Notes: generated by a model not told the origin, from the letters alone. A stretch of 64,000 bases of DNA from DATDPM01 sp963841995 (GCA_963841995.1 CAWJEX010000022.1:1-64000); one strand, 5' to 3'; counted from the first letter of the stretch, positions 36,625 through 45,158 are shown. Numbers and translations: made by a program.

Positions 36625-36763
36625 AGAAATCCAACCCCGCCAGTCACGAGACCATCACAGCTCGTTCGGAATCCCATCATCCCGCCGTTATTGTTCGTGC
36701 CGATGTCCATTCGCACAATTGAGCCCCGACATCTTCGGCATAGGCCGATAACGGCGTTACGCT

Positions 36764-37066
36764 TCACTCCTCTCCTTGCCTCGGGCTCAAGGAATAGCCC
36801 TTTGCCCGCATGCACTCGCCGAAGATGTCGGCTTCGCGCAGCGCTGTACCCGGCTCGATATTGCTATAGCGCTCGCCTCGCGCGGTGGGCACCAGAACGG
36901 ACCGTCTCGTGGCATCGAGAAAACTGTAACCGCGCGATTCCTCCTGACAGGCTTTGCGCGCATCCTCGATCTCCCCTGAACTCGCGCCTTCCTTGGACCA
37001 TCGGTAAGCGGAAGTGCAGGCAGTGGCCGTGGCGGCCACGAGCAGAAAAAAGGCAATGCGATTCAT
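36764..37066 (-). CDS. Small lipoprotein
   Basis: ATG 37066 gives MNRIAFFLLVAATATACTSA, a lipoprotein signal peptide with the lipidated Cys at residue 17. The rest (about 83 residues) has two Cys (KACQEESRGYSF and FGECMRAKGYSLSP) and a final helix common in small alphaproteobacterial outer-membrane lipoproteins. Function unknown. A longer in-frame start at 37114 would disrupt the signal peptide. Confidence 0.65.
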   Translation of the reverse strand: MNRIAFFLLVAATATACTSAYRWSKEGASSGEIEDARKACQEESRGYSFLDATRRSVLVPTARGERYSNIEPGTALREADIFGECMRAKGYSLSPRQGEE

Positions 37067-37237
37067 GGAAGTCTTTTCGCTCCCCATGCGACATTCTGCA
37101 TTGACTTGAATCAAGCTAAAGGGGCCGGAACCGTCTGCTGCTGGCTTGACGCCAATCGAGCACCTTGTGGTCCGGGCGATCGACGTTGATTGAAATTAAG
37201 GCGGTTGCCGCGCGAAGGAGTTGCCGATTCAACGATT

Positions 37238-37289
37238 CACAAAGGAAGGCGTGGAGCGGTGGGTTAACGTGTCAACGCCTTTCTTTGTG
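37238..37289 (+). repeat. 15-bp imperfect inverted repeat
   Basis: Arms CACAAAGGAAGGCGT (37238-37252) and ACGCCTTTCTTTGTG (37275-37289) pair with one mismatch around a 22-base loop. It lies in the gene-poor gap 37067-37536. No promoter or T-tract is obvious, so it could be an operator, an IS-end relic or a transcript end. The remainder of the gap shows nothing. Confidence 0.55.
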
Positions 37290-37536
37290 CCAGTGAGCTG
37301 ACCGATTTTCTGTACCAAGAGATGAGCGAGGTTACTACATTCCGCCGCGCCTAAAGTCTATCAACAGGTCGCACCTTGACCCTTTCCAGACCTTTCGGCT
37401 CGCGCACTCTCCTGTAAGATTGCCCCGGCCGCGTAGGCGGCTTCAACCGAGCAGGCCAGGTCAAGTTTGCAATCTGCGGCTCGAATAGAAGAGATTGCTG
37501 CGATACTATCGCTGCGATACTGACGTTTCTTTGAGT

Positions 37537-38194
37537 TCAGAGAGGGCATCCTGAACCAACTTTTCCATTCGCGACCGGAAACGATGGCACTTGTTCCCAA
37601 AGTAGCAGTTGTGGGTTCAATTGTTTTGCCTTCGCGAAGTCCGCGGCAGCGCGAGCCTGCCACCCTTGAGCGCGGATGGCGATGCCTCGCCGAAAAAGGC
37701 TACTGCTCGCCGCCGAGCCAGTTGTACTGGTCGAAGTCCTCCATGGCGCGGTCCTTTTGGCCCTTGAGCATGTAGGCGGTGCCCCGGGCGTAGTAGGCAT
37801 TGCGGTAATTCGGGTCGAGCCGGATGACCTCGTCGTAGTCCTGAATGGCGCGGTCGTATTGGACCTCGCCAGCGTAGGCCTTGAAAGCGTAGGCGGCGCC
37901 CCGCATGACGAAGGCTTCGGGGAAATTCGGGTTGAGCCGGATGGCTTGGTCGTAGTCCTGAATGGCGCGGTCATGTTCGCCCTTCAAATGGTAGGCACTG
38001 CCCCGGTAGTAGTAGGCTTGGGCGAGATTTTTCTGCGTCTCCTGGCCCGACCGGATAATCGCCGTGCAGCGGGGGATCGTGACATCGGGATTGGGGTCTA
38101 AGCACCTCTGATGATCGAGAGTCTGGGCGGCCGCTGCGACGCTGAAGCCGACGATATACATGAGCACGAATAGCGGTGCCCACCTACTGCGCAT
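37537..38194 (-). pseudogene. TPR-repeat periplasmic protein, frameshift near the C-terminus
   Basis: ATG 38194 starts a signal peptide (PLFVLMYIVGFSVAAAAQ), a Cys pair (RCLDPNPDVTIPRC) and three TPR units (AYYYRGSAYHLKGEHDRAIQ DYDQAI; AFVMRGAAYAFKAY; AYYARGTAYMLKGQKDRAME). The frame stops after YNWLGGEQ at 37700. The next frame continues with another TPR-like helix (FRRGIAIRAQGWQARAAADF, AKAKQLNP) to 37537. A one-base indel near 37695 is the likely cause. Generic protein-protein interaction role. Confidence 0.68.
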
Positions 38195-38317
38195 TGCCGG
38201 CGCCTCCTCGTTCTTGTCGGGCCGATTATAGCGGCGTTCAAGGCCGGCTAATATCTGCTCCTGGCACGGCTCGGCCCAAAGAGGGTGGGCAGAGCATGTC
38301 GGCTCTGCCCAGGTATT

Positions 38318-38953
38318 TCAGACATCGACCTGCTCGGCTATGGCGAGAGCGTCGTCCACCTCGATGCCGAGGTAACGGACAGTGCTCTCGATCTTGGTGT
38401 GCCCGAGCAGCAATTGTACGGCACGTAGATTGCCAGTGCGGCGGTAGATGAGGGTTGCTTTGGTTCGAGTTAACGAATGCGTCCCGAAAAAATGCGGGTC
38501 CAATCCGATGCCTGCAAGCCATCCAGACACCAGCCGAGCGTACTGCCGTGTCGTCATGCATCGACCGTGGTTGCGGCAACTCGCGAAAAGGTATTCGCCC
38601 GGCCTCTTACCCGCAACCTTGATATAGTCGTCGACCGCTTCTCGGGTCTGTTCGGTCAATTCGAATTTGACCGGATGTCCGGTTTTCTTTTGGCGGACGG
38701 ATGCGCGACCCATCGTAATACCTTGGGGAGCTACGTCTTCGACCTTCAGGCTGACGACGTCGCAGCCCCTGAGCTTGCTATCAATGGCCAGGTTGAACAT
38801 GGCAAGGTCGCGCTTCTTGCCGTCGACCTGCGGCTTGGTCCGAATGGACCAGACATGCTTGGTTCGCAACGGCGGTTTGGCCCCGACCACCTTTCCCTTA
38901 TGCCATGGGGTTCGACGCACTTCCTGTTGGTTCGTATCGTTTGGTTCCTGCAT
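38318..38953 (-). CDS. Tyrosine-type recombinase/integrase
   Basis: The 211-residue protein carries the catalytic set: Arg region NLAIDSKLRGCDVVSLKVED, Lys region RQKKTGHPVKFELTEQTRE, THSLTRTKATLIYRRTGN (H-x-x-R position), LLLGHTKIESTVRYLGI (His and Tyr). The N-terminal core-binding domain is short, as in the widespread 'small' integrases of Hyphomicrobiales plasmids and islands. The gene is intact and may be active. It is close to the toxin-antitoxin operon but transcribed away from it. Confidence 0.85.
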   Translation of the reverse strand: MQEPNDTNQQEVRRTPWHKGKVVGAKPPLRTKHVWSIRTKPQVDGKKRDLAMFNLAIDSKLRGCDVVSLKVEDVAPQGITMGRASVRQKKTGHPVKFELTEQTREAVDDYIKVAGKRPGEYLFASCRNHGRCMTTRQYARLVSGWLAGIGLDPHFFGTHSLTRTKATLIYRRTGNLRAVQLLLGHTKIESTVRYLGIEVDDALAIAEQVDV

Positions 38954-39240
38954 GGCGTTCCTCCATTGAAGTAGAGGCTGATCACCATGCGCCGTTATTA
39001 CGTCGCTGATTCACACAGTTAAACAAATCAATCGCTTACTGGAATGGCCCAGGTCACCAGCCTAGGCTTTTGTTCGTGCTGCCGAAGAAATGCGAAGGCA
39101 AACCGTCGAAGTCGGAGCGGACGCGATGGTTTCATCAGCCGCATTTGGTGTGACCTTCACCGTCGCCTTGCCGCCTCGATGAGTCCGAAGAGCTATCGTA
39201 CCAGAGGTATGCCGAACTTAATTGGCGGCATTTGGGCCGT

Positions 39241-39290
39241 ATAACCCAATGGGTTATTTTTCTCTAGTATGGAATAACCCATTGGGTTAT
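39241..39290 (+). promoter_or_regulatory. Twin palindromic operator of the toxin-antitoxin operon
   Basis: Two 17-bp palindromes, ATAACCCAATGGGTTAT (39241-39257) and ATAACCCATTGGGTTAT (39274-39290), have centres 33 bp apart, about three helical turns, so bound dimers would lie on one DNA face. They flank a TAGTAT (39265-39270) that could be the -10 box. The start codon follows the second site by eight bases. The antitoxin (Xre-type) is the expected repressor. Confidence 0.85.
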
Positions 39291-39298
39291 ATAGAGCC

Positions 39299-39637
39299 AT
39301 GCAAACTGTCGCCGAGACAGGGTACTTCAGCCGGCGCGCGGCAAAGCGTCTGACGGCTAACGAGCTGCAGGACGTTATTACATCGGTCGCAGCCAATCCA
39401 CTTTGTGGCGACCTGATCGAGGAAACCGGCGGCTTACGAAAGGTCCGCTTTGAGGCTGGTGGCAAAGGCAAAAGCGGTGGCGTTCGGATCATCTATTACT
39501 GGTTTTCAGACAATGCTCCGACCTTCCTTCTGGACGTATTCAAGAAGGGCGAGAAGGACAATCTGAGCAAGGCCGAGCGCAACGAGCTTGCCAGGCTCGC
39601 GGAACGACTCAAAGCAACCTATGGGAGAGCCAAATGA
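39299..39637 (+). CDS. RelE/HigB-type toxin
   Basis: The 112-residue protein fits the RelE/ParE-like fold, HigB/'addiction module killer' branch: FSRRAAKRLTANELQDVITS, DLIEETGGLRKVRFEAGGKG, SGGVRIIYYWFSDNAPTFLL, DVFKKGEKDNLSKAERNELA. The conserved RIIYY and F.KGE(K)DNLS..E motifs are those of toxins that cleave mRNA at the ribosome. The toxin precedes the antitoxin (higBA order) and overlaps it by four bases (ATGA). The start lies directly behind the operator with only a weak ribosome site, so translation may be deliberately poor. Confidence 0.88.
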   Translation: MQTVAETGYFSRRAAKRLTANELQDVITSVAANPLCGDLIEETGGLRKVRFEAGGKGKSGGVRIIYYWFSDNAPTFLLDVFKKGEKDNLSKAERNELARLAERLKATYGRAK

Positions 39638-39990
39638 GCAAGAAGGTTTTCGAGGGCCTCAAGGCCAGCATGATCGAGGCGCTCGCATTCGCCGAGGGCG
39701 ACAAGACGAAGGCCAAGGTGCATCAGGTAGAGGTACCGCTGGTCGATGTCAAAGTGGCCCGCCGGAAACTCCAGATGAGCCAGGACGAGTTTGCTACCGT
39801 CCTGTGCATTCCCGTTTCGACGCTTCGCAAATGGGAACAGGGACAACGGCGTCCCGATGCCGCTACGCGCCTATTACTTCAGGTCATCGTGCATGAGCCG
39901 CGAGCCGTGGAGAAGACGCTCGCTTCTCTGGTGCGCGAAGCGTTGTCCCAGACACCGCAAGTTTTAGCCGGGAAGGCGCGGGAGGCATGA
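39634..39990 (+). CDS. Xre-family antitoxin
   Basis: The 118-residue protein has an N-terminal helical part and a Cro/C1-type HTH: VARRKLQMSQDEFATVLCIP followed by VSTLRKWEQGQRRPDAATRL. The pattern matches antitoxins partnered with HigB-like toxins. It should bind the twin palindromes upstream and neutralise the toxin. The ATGA overlap gives coupled translation. Confidence 0.88.
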   Translation: MSKKVFEGLKASMIEALAFAEGDKTKAKVHQVEVPLVDVKVARRKLQMSQDEFATVLCIPVSTLRKWEQGQRRPDAATRLLLQVIVHEPRAVEKTLASLVREALSQTPQVLAGKAREA

Positions 39991-39991
39991 C

Positions 39992-40186
39992 ATGACACCG
40001 AAGGATCGGCCACAGGCCGCGAAGGATACATCACCGAGCGAAGCTGATATGGCGCGCCTCATCCTTGGCCTACCGGAAGAGATGCCGGAGAGCGGGCTCG
40101 CGCATCGCAATTGTGGGGTCCGGGATGGGGAATTTCTTCGACGGTGGCGGAAGCACATCAACGATAAGTCGAAGCAGAAGGGCTGA
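39992..40186 (+). CDS. Small basic protein, third gene of the toxin-antitoxin operon
   Basis: It begins one base after the antitoxin stop (TGAC ATG). The 64 residues (TPKDRPQAAKDTSPSEADMA; HRNCGVRDGEFLRRWRKHIN) are charged and basic with no recognised domain. Tight spacing suggests cotranscription. Third components occur in some TA modules, but it may simply be a passenger. Confidence 0.5.
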   Translation: MTPKDRPQAAKDTSPSEADMARLILGLPEEMPESGLAHRNCGVRDGEFLRRWRKHINDKSKQKG

Positions 40187-40243
40187 AAAAAATAATAACC
40201 CTTCTCCTTTTGATAGTCGGCTTAGCAGCCTAGCCTGATCGCG

Positions 40244-40555
40244 TCAGGTGCGTCTGGTTTCGAGGAAGCCCCAGAAATGCCCAGCATACTCCTTGAACCC
40301 TTTGGTCCCGAGCACCTGCCCTCCCACCTCGACGCCCTTGCGATAATACTCCAACGCCTCCTCAACCGATTTGGCCTCTTCTTCTGCGAGCAGAACATAG
40401 GCCTCGGCGCGAGCGGCGAAATTGCGAGCGCCTTGTGGGCGAGAGGGACGCGCGCGCGGGCTGGTCTGATCCCATGCGTCGTACATGACCTCCTGTGCTT
40501 TGGCTGTCGTATCGTTGGCTCGGCGCCCGCCAATCGCCGACATGAAACCTTCCAT
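40244..40555 (-). CDS. ST7-like/TPR protein, probably truncated
   Basis: The start is ATG 40555 (MEGFMSAIGG) or 40543. The protein of about 100 residues contains ANDTTAKAQEVMYDAWDQTS, RNFAARAEAYVLLAEEEAKS, EEALEYYRKGVEVGGQVLGT and FKEYAGHFWGFLETR. This is the N-terminal part of bacterial ST7-like tetratricopeptide proteins (A..LMYDAWE......A..AL..S..CADAY.LLAEE....EA...Y..GV.A...LG...F....GHFWG..ETRPYMRA). The rest of that protein is missing, so it is probably a truncated copy. Confidence 0.6.
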   Translation of the reverse strand: MEGFMSAIGGRRANDTTAKAQEVMYDAWDQTSPRARPSRPQGARNFAARAEAYVLLAEEEAKSVEEALEYYRKGVEVGGQVLGTKGFKEYAGHFWGFLETRRT

Positions 40556-40601
40556 GGCGCGCCGATCGGGATTATATGGGCAATGAAAATGGAAAGACCT
40601 G

Positions 40602-41831
40602 ATGACCATCGCCGCGCACTCTGCCGAGGCTAAAGGCCAGCAGATCGGTTCGCCTCTTGAAGTTCTGCTTGCCTTCCTCAAACTAGGCGTCACCTGTTTC
40701 GGCGGGCCGATCGCTCACATCGGATATTTCCGCGAAGAGTTCGTCGTGCGTCGGCGCTGGCTCGACGAGTTGGCCTATGCCGATCTCGTGGCCTTGTGCC
40801 AGTTTCTGCCCGGCCCGGCCAGCAGCCAAGTCGGATTTTCCATCGGCCTCATGCGGGCCGGCTATCGCGGCGGTCTCGCGGCGTGGACCGGCTTTACCCT
40901 TCCTTCCGCCATCGCCCTCGTGCTCTTCGCCTACGGCGCGAGCGCACTTGGCGGCCCGACCGGCATCGGGCTGCTTCATGGCCTCAAGCTCGTCGCCGTG
41001 GCGATCGTCGCGCAGGCCGTTTGGGGCATGGCGCGCACCCTATGCCCCGACCGGGAGCGGGCTTCCATCGCCGTCGTCGCGGCGCTGATCATTCTGTTCA
41101 GCACCTCCTCGGTGGCGCAAATCGCGGCGATCTCCTTGGGCGGCATCGCGGGACTGTGGCTCCGCAGCGCCGCACCGCCAACATCGGCGGAACATATTGC
41201 AGTGCCGGTCTCGCGCACCGTGGGGCTCGTGGCGCTGACTGCCTTCTTTCTCCTGCTCGCTGGCCTTCCGGTTCTGCGTGGCCTCGGGATATCGCAGAGC
41301 ATAGCTCTCTTCGAAGCCTTCTACCGCTCGGGCGCGCTGGTTTTCGGCGGCGGTCATGTGGTGCTGCCCTTGCTGCGCGAGGCGTTTGTGACGCCCGGCT
41401 GGGTGAACGACGACACTTTCCTCGCTGGGTATGGCGCCGCACAAGCGGTTCCCGGCCCGCTCTTCACGTTCGCCGCCTATCTTGGCGCCGTCGTCAGCCC
41501 ATCACCGCACGGATTGGTGGGCGCTGCGCTGGGTGTCACCGCCATTTTTCTCCCCGGCATGCTGATCCTCATCGGCATGTTGCCCTTCTGGGAAACATTC
41601 CGGAAGCGTGCCAAGGCTCAGGCGATGATGCGCGGTGTCAACGCGGCGGTCGTCGGCCTGCTCGGCGCAGCGCTCTACAATCCGATTTGGACGAGTTCGG
41701 TCAAAGCGCCGGGGGATCTTGGAATCGCGCTTATCGGCTTTGTCCTCCTGACCGTGTGGCGCGCCCCGCCACTGGTCATCGTCATCATAAGCGCGATCGG
41801 CGGAATTGCGCTTGCGCAGGTCACGTCATGA
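40602..41831 (+). CDS. chrA: Chromate transporter ChrA
   Basis: The 409-residue protein is a two-domain (duplicated CHR) inner-membrane transporter with about 10 helices. Domain 1 holds FLKLGVTCFGGPIAHIGYFR, LCQFLPGPASSQVGFSIGLM and GFTLPSAIALVLFAYGA; domain 2 holds YRSGALVFGGGHVVLPLLRE and AAQAVPGPLFTFAAYLGAVV. The FGGP / PGP / FGGGHVVLPLL motifs are diagnostic. It exports chromate by proton antiport and gives Cr(VI) tolerance. ATG 40602 has GGAAAG upstream. No chrB regulator is adjacent. Confidence 0.93.
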   Translation: MTIAAHSAEAKGQQIGSPLEVLLAFLKLGVTCFGGPIAHIGYFREEFVVRRRWLDELAYADLVALCQFLPGPASSQVGFSIGLMRAGYRGGLAAWTGFTLPSAIALVLFAYGASALGGPTGIGLLHGLKLVAVAIVAQAVWGMARTLCPDRERASIAVVAALIILFSTSSVAQIAAISLGGIAGLWLRSAAPPTSAEHIAVPVSRTVGLVALTAFFLLLAGLPVLRGLGISQSIALFEAFYRSGALVFGGGHVVLPLLREAFVTPGWVNDDTFLAGYGAAQAVPGPLFTFAAYLGAVVSPSPHGLVGAALGVTAIFLPGMLILIGMLPFWETFRKRAKAQAMMRGVNAAVVGLLGAALYNPIWTSSVKAPGDLGIALIGFVLLTVWRAPPLVIVIISAIGGIALAQVTS

Positions 41832-41938
41832 CGGGATCAGAAGTCGTCCGTAGCCAAGGCACCGCCCCGACGCTATTCGCAACGTGGTGAACCACCTCGA
41901 GGACAACTGCTCGCCCCAATCTCTGTTTTCGAGAAGCT

Positions 41939-42065
41939 GGTGGTATCCAGGATTTCGAGGTGGGACAAAATCGCGTCGTAACTGATTGAAAAATTTGGCG
42001 CGAAAAAAGAGTTTGGTGCCCATGGGCGGGATTCTTCAAGTTATAAAAATCAATGACTTACAAAA
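41939..42065 (+). repeat. Repeat unit A, copy 6, 5' part joined to unit B
   Basis: Begins GGTATCCAGGATTTCGAGGT and carries GGTGCCCATGGGCGGGATTC up to ACTTACAAAAAAGTG. At that point, where other copies continue 'GGGACAC', it switches to unit B (42066). It shows the exact boundary between the two units. Confidence 0.8.
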
Positions 42066-42190
42066 AAGTGCGGCTCATCGCCTACTTAGCTACATCCCCT
42101 ACGCATTGGAACAGGGAATTTTTCCGACGTATCAGGGAACGTTTTGACGGGATCTGGGAATACATCGAACCGATCAGGGACCACTCTGCC
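42066..42190 (+). repeat. Repeat unit B, copy 2
   Basis: Same unit as 10545-10676. The open frame reads KVRLIAYLATSPTHWNREFF, RRIRERFDGIWEYIEPIRDH, then SASTNLDEVFGR, and extends a little further than the first copy. Confidence 0.7.
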
Positions 42191-42233
42191 TCAACCAACT
42201 TGGACGAGGTATTCGGTAGGACAGCTGATCCGC

Positions 42234-42704
42234 CTACCCCATTGCTGTGCTGCGGGTCAAAGGCGGAAGCTGTACGATCTTTGCCCAATAGTTCTCGATC
42301 ACCCCGACCATCTTCACCAACTTGTCGAAGGTTCCCGGCTTGGTGATGAACGAGTTCGCCCCCAGGTCGTACGTGCGAAGGATGTCCCCCTCGGTATTCA
42401 TGTCGGCCAGGATCACGACTGGGATTCGCCGCAGCTCCGGGTTCCGCTTGATCTCAGCAAGCGCCTCGCGGCCGTCCTTCTTCGGCATATTGAGGTCGAG
42501 GAGAATCAGAGCAGGGTAGGGCTTTCCGATTAGTCCCGCGAATCTTCCGCGGCGGTGCAGATAATCCAGAAGTTGTTCGCCGTCCTCAACGAACTGCAGC
42601 TCGTTGCCGAGGCGTCCCTTCTCGAAGGCCTCTTTGAGCATCATGCGGTCGTCGGCATCGTCCTCGGCTACGAGGATCGTGATGGGCCTGCCGGCTGAGT
42701 CCAT
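42234..42704 (-). CDS. Single-domain response regulator (Rcp1/RcpA-like)
   Basis: ATG 42704 has AGGA nine bases upstream; the ATG at 42713 has no spacer. The receiver domain shows the acidic pair (ILVAEDDADDRMML), phospho-Asp in ALILLDLNMPKKDG and Lys in NSFITKPGTF. The family usually has VVVLT(T/S) on strand 4; here it is VVILADMN, so the conserved Thr is Ala. It is probably the partner of the histidine kinase whose tail lies just upstream. There is no output domain. Confidence 0.82.
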   Translation of the reverse strand: MDSAGRPITILVAEDDADDRMMLKEAFEKGRLGNELQFVEDGEQLLDYLHRRGRFAGLIGKPYPALILLDLNMPKKDGREALAEIKRNPELRRIPVVILADMNTEGDILRTYDLGANSFITKPGTFDKLVKMVGVIENYWAKIVQLPPLTRSTAMG

Positions 42705-42790
42705 TGAGGCCATTCCTTTTTAGTGTGCCGAGTTGGGAGCGAGACGAGGAAGGTCGAGCCTTCGCGCGACACCCATCGCCACTCCCTGTT
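42668..42790 (-). pseudogene. C-terminal tail of a sensor histidine kinase
   Basis: The frame reads NREWRWVSREGSTFLVSLPT, then RHTKKEWPQWTQ, matching the end of the HATPase_c domain (G..W..S..G.GSTF..SLP). The catalytic N, D and G boxes are missing. It overlaps the start of the response-regulator gene in another frame, as in intact kinase-regulator operons. Confidence 0.55.
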
Positions 42791-42890
42791 CCAAAGTCGA
42801 AATGACGCGCAGGCGCTTTCGCAGGCGTCGCCACGACTCGAATTGACCGTCGCGAGAATAGTGCCCCTGGGCTTCGCCCCTGGCACGTTT

Positions 42891-43482
42891 AAGATGTTAT
42901 CGGGCCGTAGTTAATGTCCGATAAACGCGCTGGGCCGGTTGCCCCGCCCCTTCCCTCCGATCGAGGTCGCATCCTGGCGTCGGAGTGACGGGATAAGGTG
43001 GCGGAGAATCATAAAGAGAATGCCCCCATGTTCTGCTGGTCCATATATAAAAACCGGCTGCCGGTAAGGGACCGGCTCAAGAGAGCCTCGGATCAACATT
43101 CAGGCGCGACCACATTTCGTGACGTAGATGCCAGTACTGAATGTCATGCAAAGTTAATACATTTTTAACCATACTTTCCTTATGATTATCCTGCACTTTT
43201 TAGTCATCTGAAGCTTTGCCGCTTTTTCTTTTTGGTGGAGTGTGTTTTCAATGTTCACTCGCTATCACAGCACCTTGGAAATCAGGGTAAGACCGCCGCG
43301 CCGGCGGCGCGGATGGTCTGCAACCTGGATCCCTGCGCGGCCGGACCGCATTGTTGTGACGTTGCCAACACTCGATCGGGATCCAGTATCCCGACTAAAA
43401 ACCTGATCCCGACCGTCCCAGAATCGGGTTTTCGCTGGAGACAGGGAATGCGTGAGCGACATATTTTTTGGGAGAACAGCCG
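42891..43482 (+). other. A+T-rich non-coding stretch upstream of the phasin gene
   Basis: About 590 bases have no supported coding frame. The part at 43140-43240 is markedly A/T rich with runs of T and is probably the phasin promoter region; I could not assign -35/-10 boxes with confidence. Confidence 0.45.
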
Positions 43483-43995
43483 ATGACCGCGACAAAAACC
43501 CCCATCGAAACTGATCTTTTCGCCAAATTCGCTGAGAGCTTGGCATTACCCGAGACCTTGGCCCGCCAAACCCACGACATGCTCAAGTCTCACACCGAGA
43601 TGCTAAACGGCATCGAGGAGATCGCCCACGGATGGTTTCAACTCCGGCGCGATGCCAATAAATCGGCGATCCGGGCGGCGGAACGCATGTTTTCGTCCAG
43701 TGACGTAAGCGAGATGCTGGTCGCCTATTGCGACTGGCTGGGCGGCGCCATTCGCCGTTTCACGGACAGCGCCACAGAATTGAACGAGAAGGCGCTTGCC
43801 GTCACGGCCTCGGCCAGCAAGGCCGGGACCAACGGCGCATCTGCGGCCAACTCCGAGGCCCAACCCGTCAAGCCGATGTCGAACCCCAATGCCAATGCGG
43901 CGCAAAAGGTCGAGCCGAAGCCAGCGGTCCAGGCGGCACCAAAACCGATCAGCATCGCCCGCCCGACCGAACAGAAGCGGCGCGTAGCCGGCTGA
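43483..43995 (+). CDS. Phasin-family protein
   Basis: ATG 43483 has GGGAG about eight bases upstream; the TTG at 43468 is not needed. The 170-residue protein has a helical phasin domain (DLFAKFAESLALPETLARQT, EMLNGIEEIAHGWFQLRRDA, RAAERMFSSSDVSEMLVAYC, EIL-type DWLGGAIRRFTDSATELNEK) and a Pro/Ala/Lys tail. Phasins coat polyhydroxybutyrate granules, so the host likely stores PHB. Confidence 0.85.
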   Translation: MTATKTPIETDLFAKFAESLALPETLARQTHDMLKSHTEMLNGIEEIAHGWFQLRRDANKSAIRAAERMFSSSDVSEMLVAYCDWLGGAIRRFTDSATELNEKALAVTASASKAGTNGASAANSEAQPVKPMSNPNANAAQKVEPKPAVQAAPKPISIARPTEQKRRVAG

Positions 43996-44139
43996 CGCGG
44001 TCAGAGTATCTTTCATCGAATGCGGGTAGGCGCGCATGATGTGCCCGCCGCGCCTGTGCGGATCGTGACCTTTTCGCCTCGGCCGCAGCGTTTCTTGTCG
44101 TCGCGCCGTGTCCCTTCCGAAAACCTCATCCAGTAAGGT

Positions 44140-44450
44140 CAGGGTAGGGTTCGGTAGGGACGGGGAAATTTTTCGACGTATCGGCGAGCATTCTGCCAAA
44201 ACGAGTCTCGATGAACTTTTCGATAGGCACAGAGAGCATGACGTGCGGACGAAACGACGCGGGTAGTGCGCCTCGATGATGGGAAAACCATTCTCCCGAG
44301 GTCGGACGATTCCCAAATTGGCTGCTTCTCGGCCCTTGGGGAGGTCAGCATCTTCAAACTGCCTTGTCCGTAAGGCTGAAATTGGCACATCATTCCAAGG
44401 AATTCCTAGTCATCCGGGGAATGTCGGCTAAGTCGAGATCGGAATTTAGA
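44140..44450 (+). repeat. Degenerate repeat unit B copy plus a shared flank
   Basis: At 44155-44225 the frame EIFRRIGEHSAKTSLDELFD-R matches the end of unit B copy 2 (FFRRI...IRDHSASTNLDEVFGR) at the protein level. The following 200 bases resemble 19085-19280: both contain 'cgtctcgatgatgg'-like sequence and end in a near-identical GGGGAATGTCGG(C/A)TAA. The whole block 43996-44485 has no functional gene. Confidence 0.45.
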
Positions 44451-44485
44451 TGCGCGCAAGGCGCGGGCGGCCTCTGCGAGGAGCG

Positions 44486-44944
44486 ATGACAGAAGAAACA
44501 AATCCCATGGAGCGCCGTTTAGTGATTCGGCTGCTGAAATATTGGCGAAGCCTCTCCGACGGCGAAAGATTACCCGCGCAAAGCAATATTGACCCTCATG
44601 CGATTCCCGATATGTGGCCGAATTGCGCGGTGCTCTACGTCGCCGGAAAGGAAATCGATCCCGAGTTCAGCTATGTGGGCACGGCACTGTCGCAGGCCGC
44701 CGGCATCGAATTGGCGGGGCGCAAGCTTTCGCAGACGCCGGCCGATACGCTCGTCTCCAACGGCTTTTCTTATTTCGGTCAGGTTCTCGTGAAAAAAGTA
44801 CCGATTACATTTGGCGGCGAATTCGTGAGTCCCCGCGGCCTGAAAGTTCTTTATCGCAGCATCATCATGCCGCTGGCGAATGACGGGGAGCGTATCAACG
44901 GGCTGCTGGGCGCTGCGAATTGCCGTGAGGTCACTCAAGACTAG
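44486..44944 (+). CDS. PAS-domain protein (PAS_5 type)
   Basis: ATG 44486 follows GAGGAGCG. The 152-residue protein has a single PAS_5-like domain: LLKYWRSLSDGERLPAQSNI, DPHAIPDMWPNCAVLYV, FSYVGTALSQAAGIELAGRK, FGQVLVKKVPITFGGEFVSP, LKVLYRSIIMPLANDGERIN and GLLGAANCRE. These stand-alone PAS proteins are abundant in Hyphomicrobiales; ligand and partner are unknown. Confidence 0.8.
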   Translation: MTEETNPMERRLVIRLLKYWRSLSDGERLPAQSNIDPHAIPDMWPNCAVLYVAGKEIDPEFSYVGTALSQAAGIELAGRKLSQTPADTLVSNGFSYFGQVLVKKVPITFGGEFVSPRGLKVLYRSIIMPLANDGERINGLLGAANCREVTQD

Positions 44945-45039
44945 GCAGCGGACTCATAAGCGCGGAGCCACAGGCGGATGGCAGCCAGCTTGACCATAGC
45001 CGAGAAATTGGCGGCGGATTTTTCGAAGCGAGTGGCCAT
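44941..45039 (-). pseudogene. IS5-family transposase, C-terminal scrap
   Basis: The frame reads MATRFEKSAANFSAMVKLAA, then IRLWLRAYES and a stop, the last helix of IS5/IS427-type transposases (R.ATRF.K...N..A...LA....WL). No other part of the element is present. Confidence 0.72.
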
Positions 45040-45158
45040 GTGGCTTACCCATCAGTCTCCGCATATTTGGCTTTCGTCGGTCGGTCGACTCGCCTCGTAA
45101 ATTCGTTACAACGTTAGGGCAGATTTCATTCACTTGGAACTGCCACTTCCGGGCGGGT

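Noticed and set aside
40796..41890. 364-codon frame overlapping chrA
   Set aside because: Shadow of chrA in another frame; low-complexity Arg/Ala composition and no motif.
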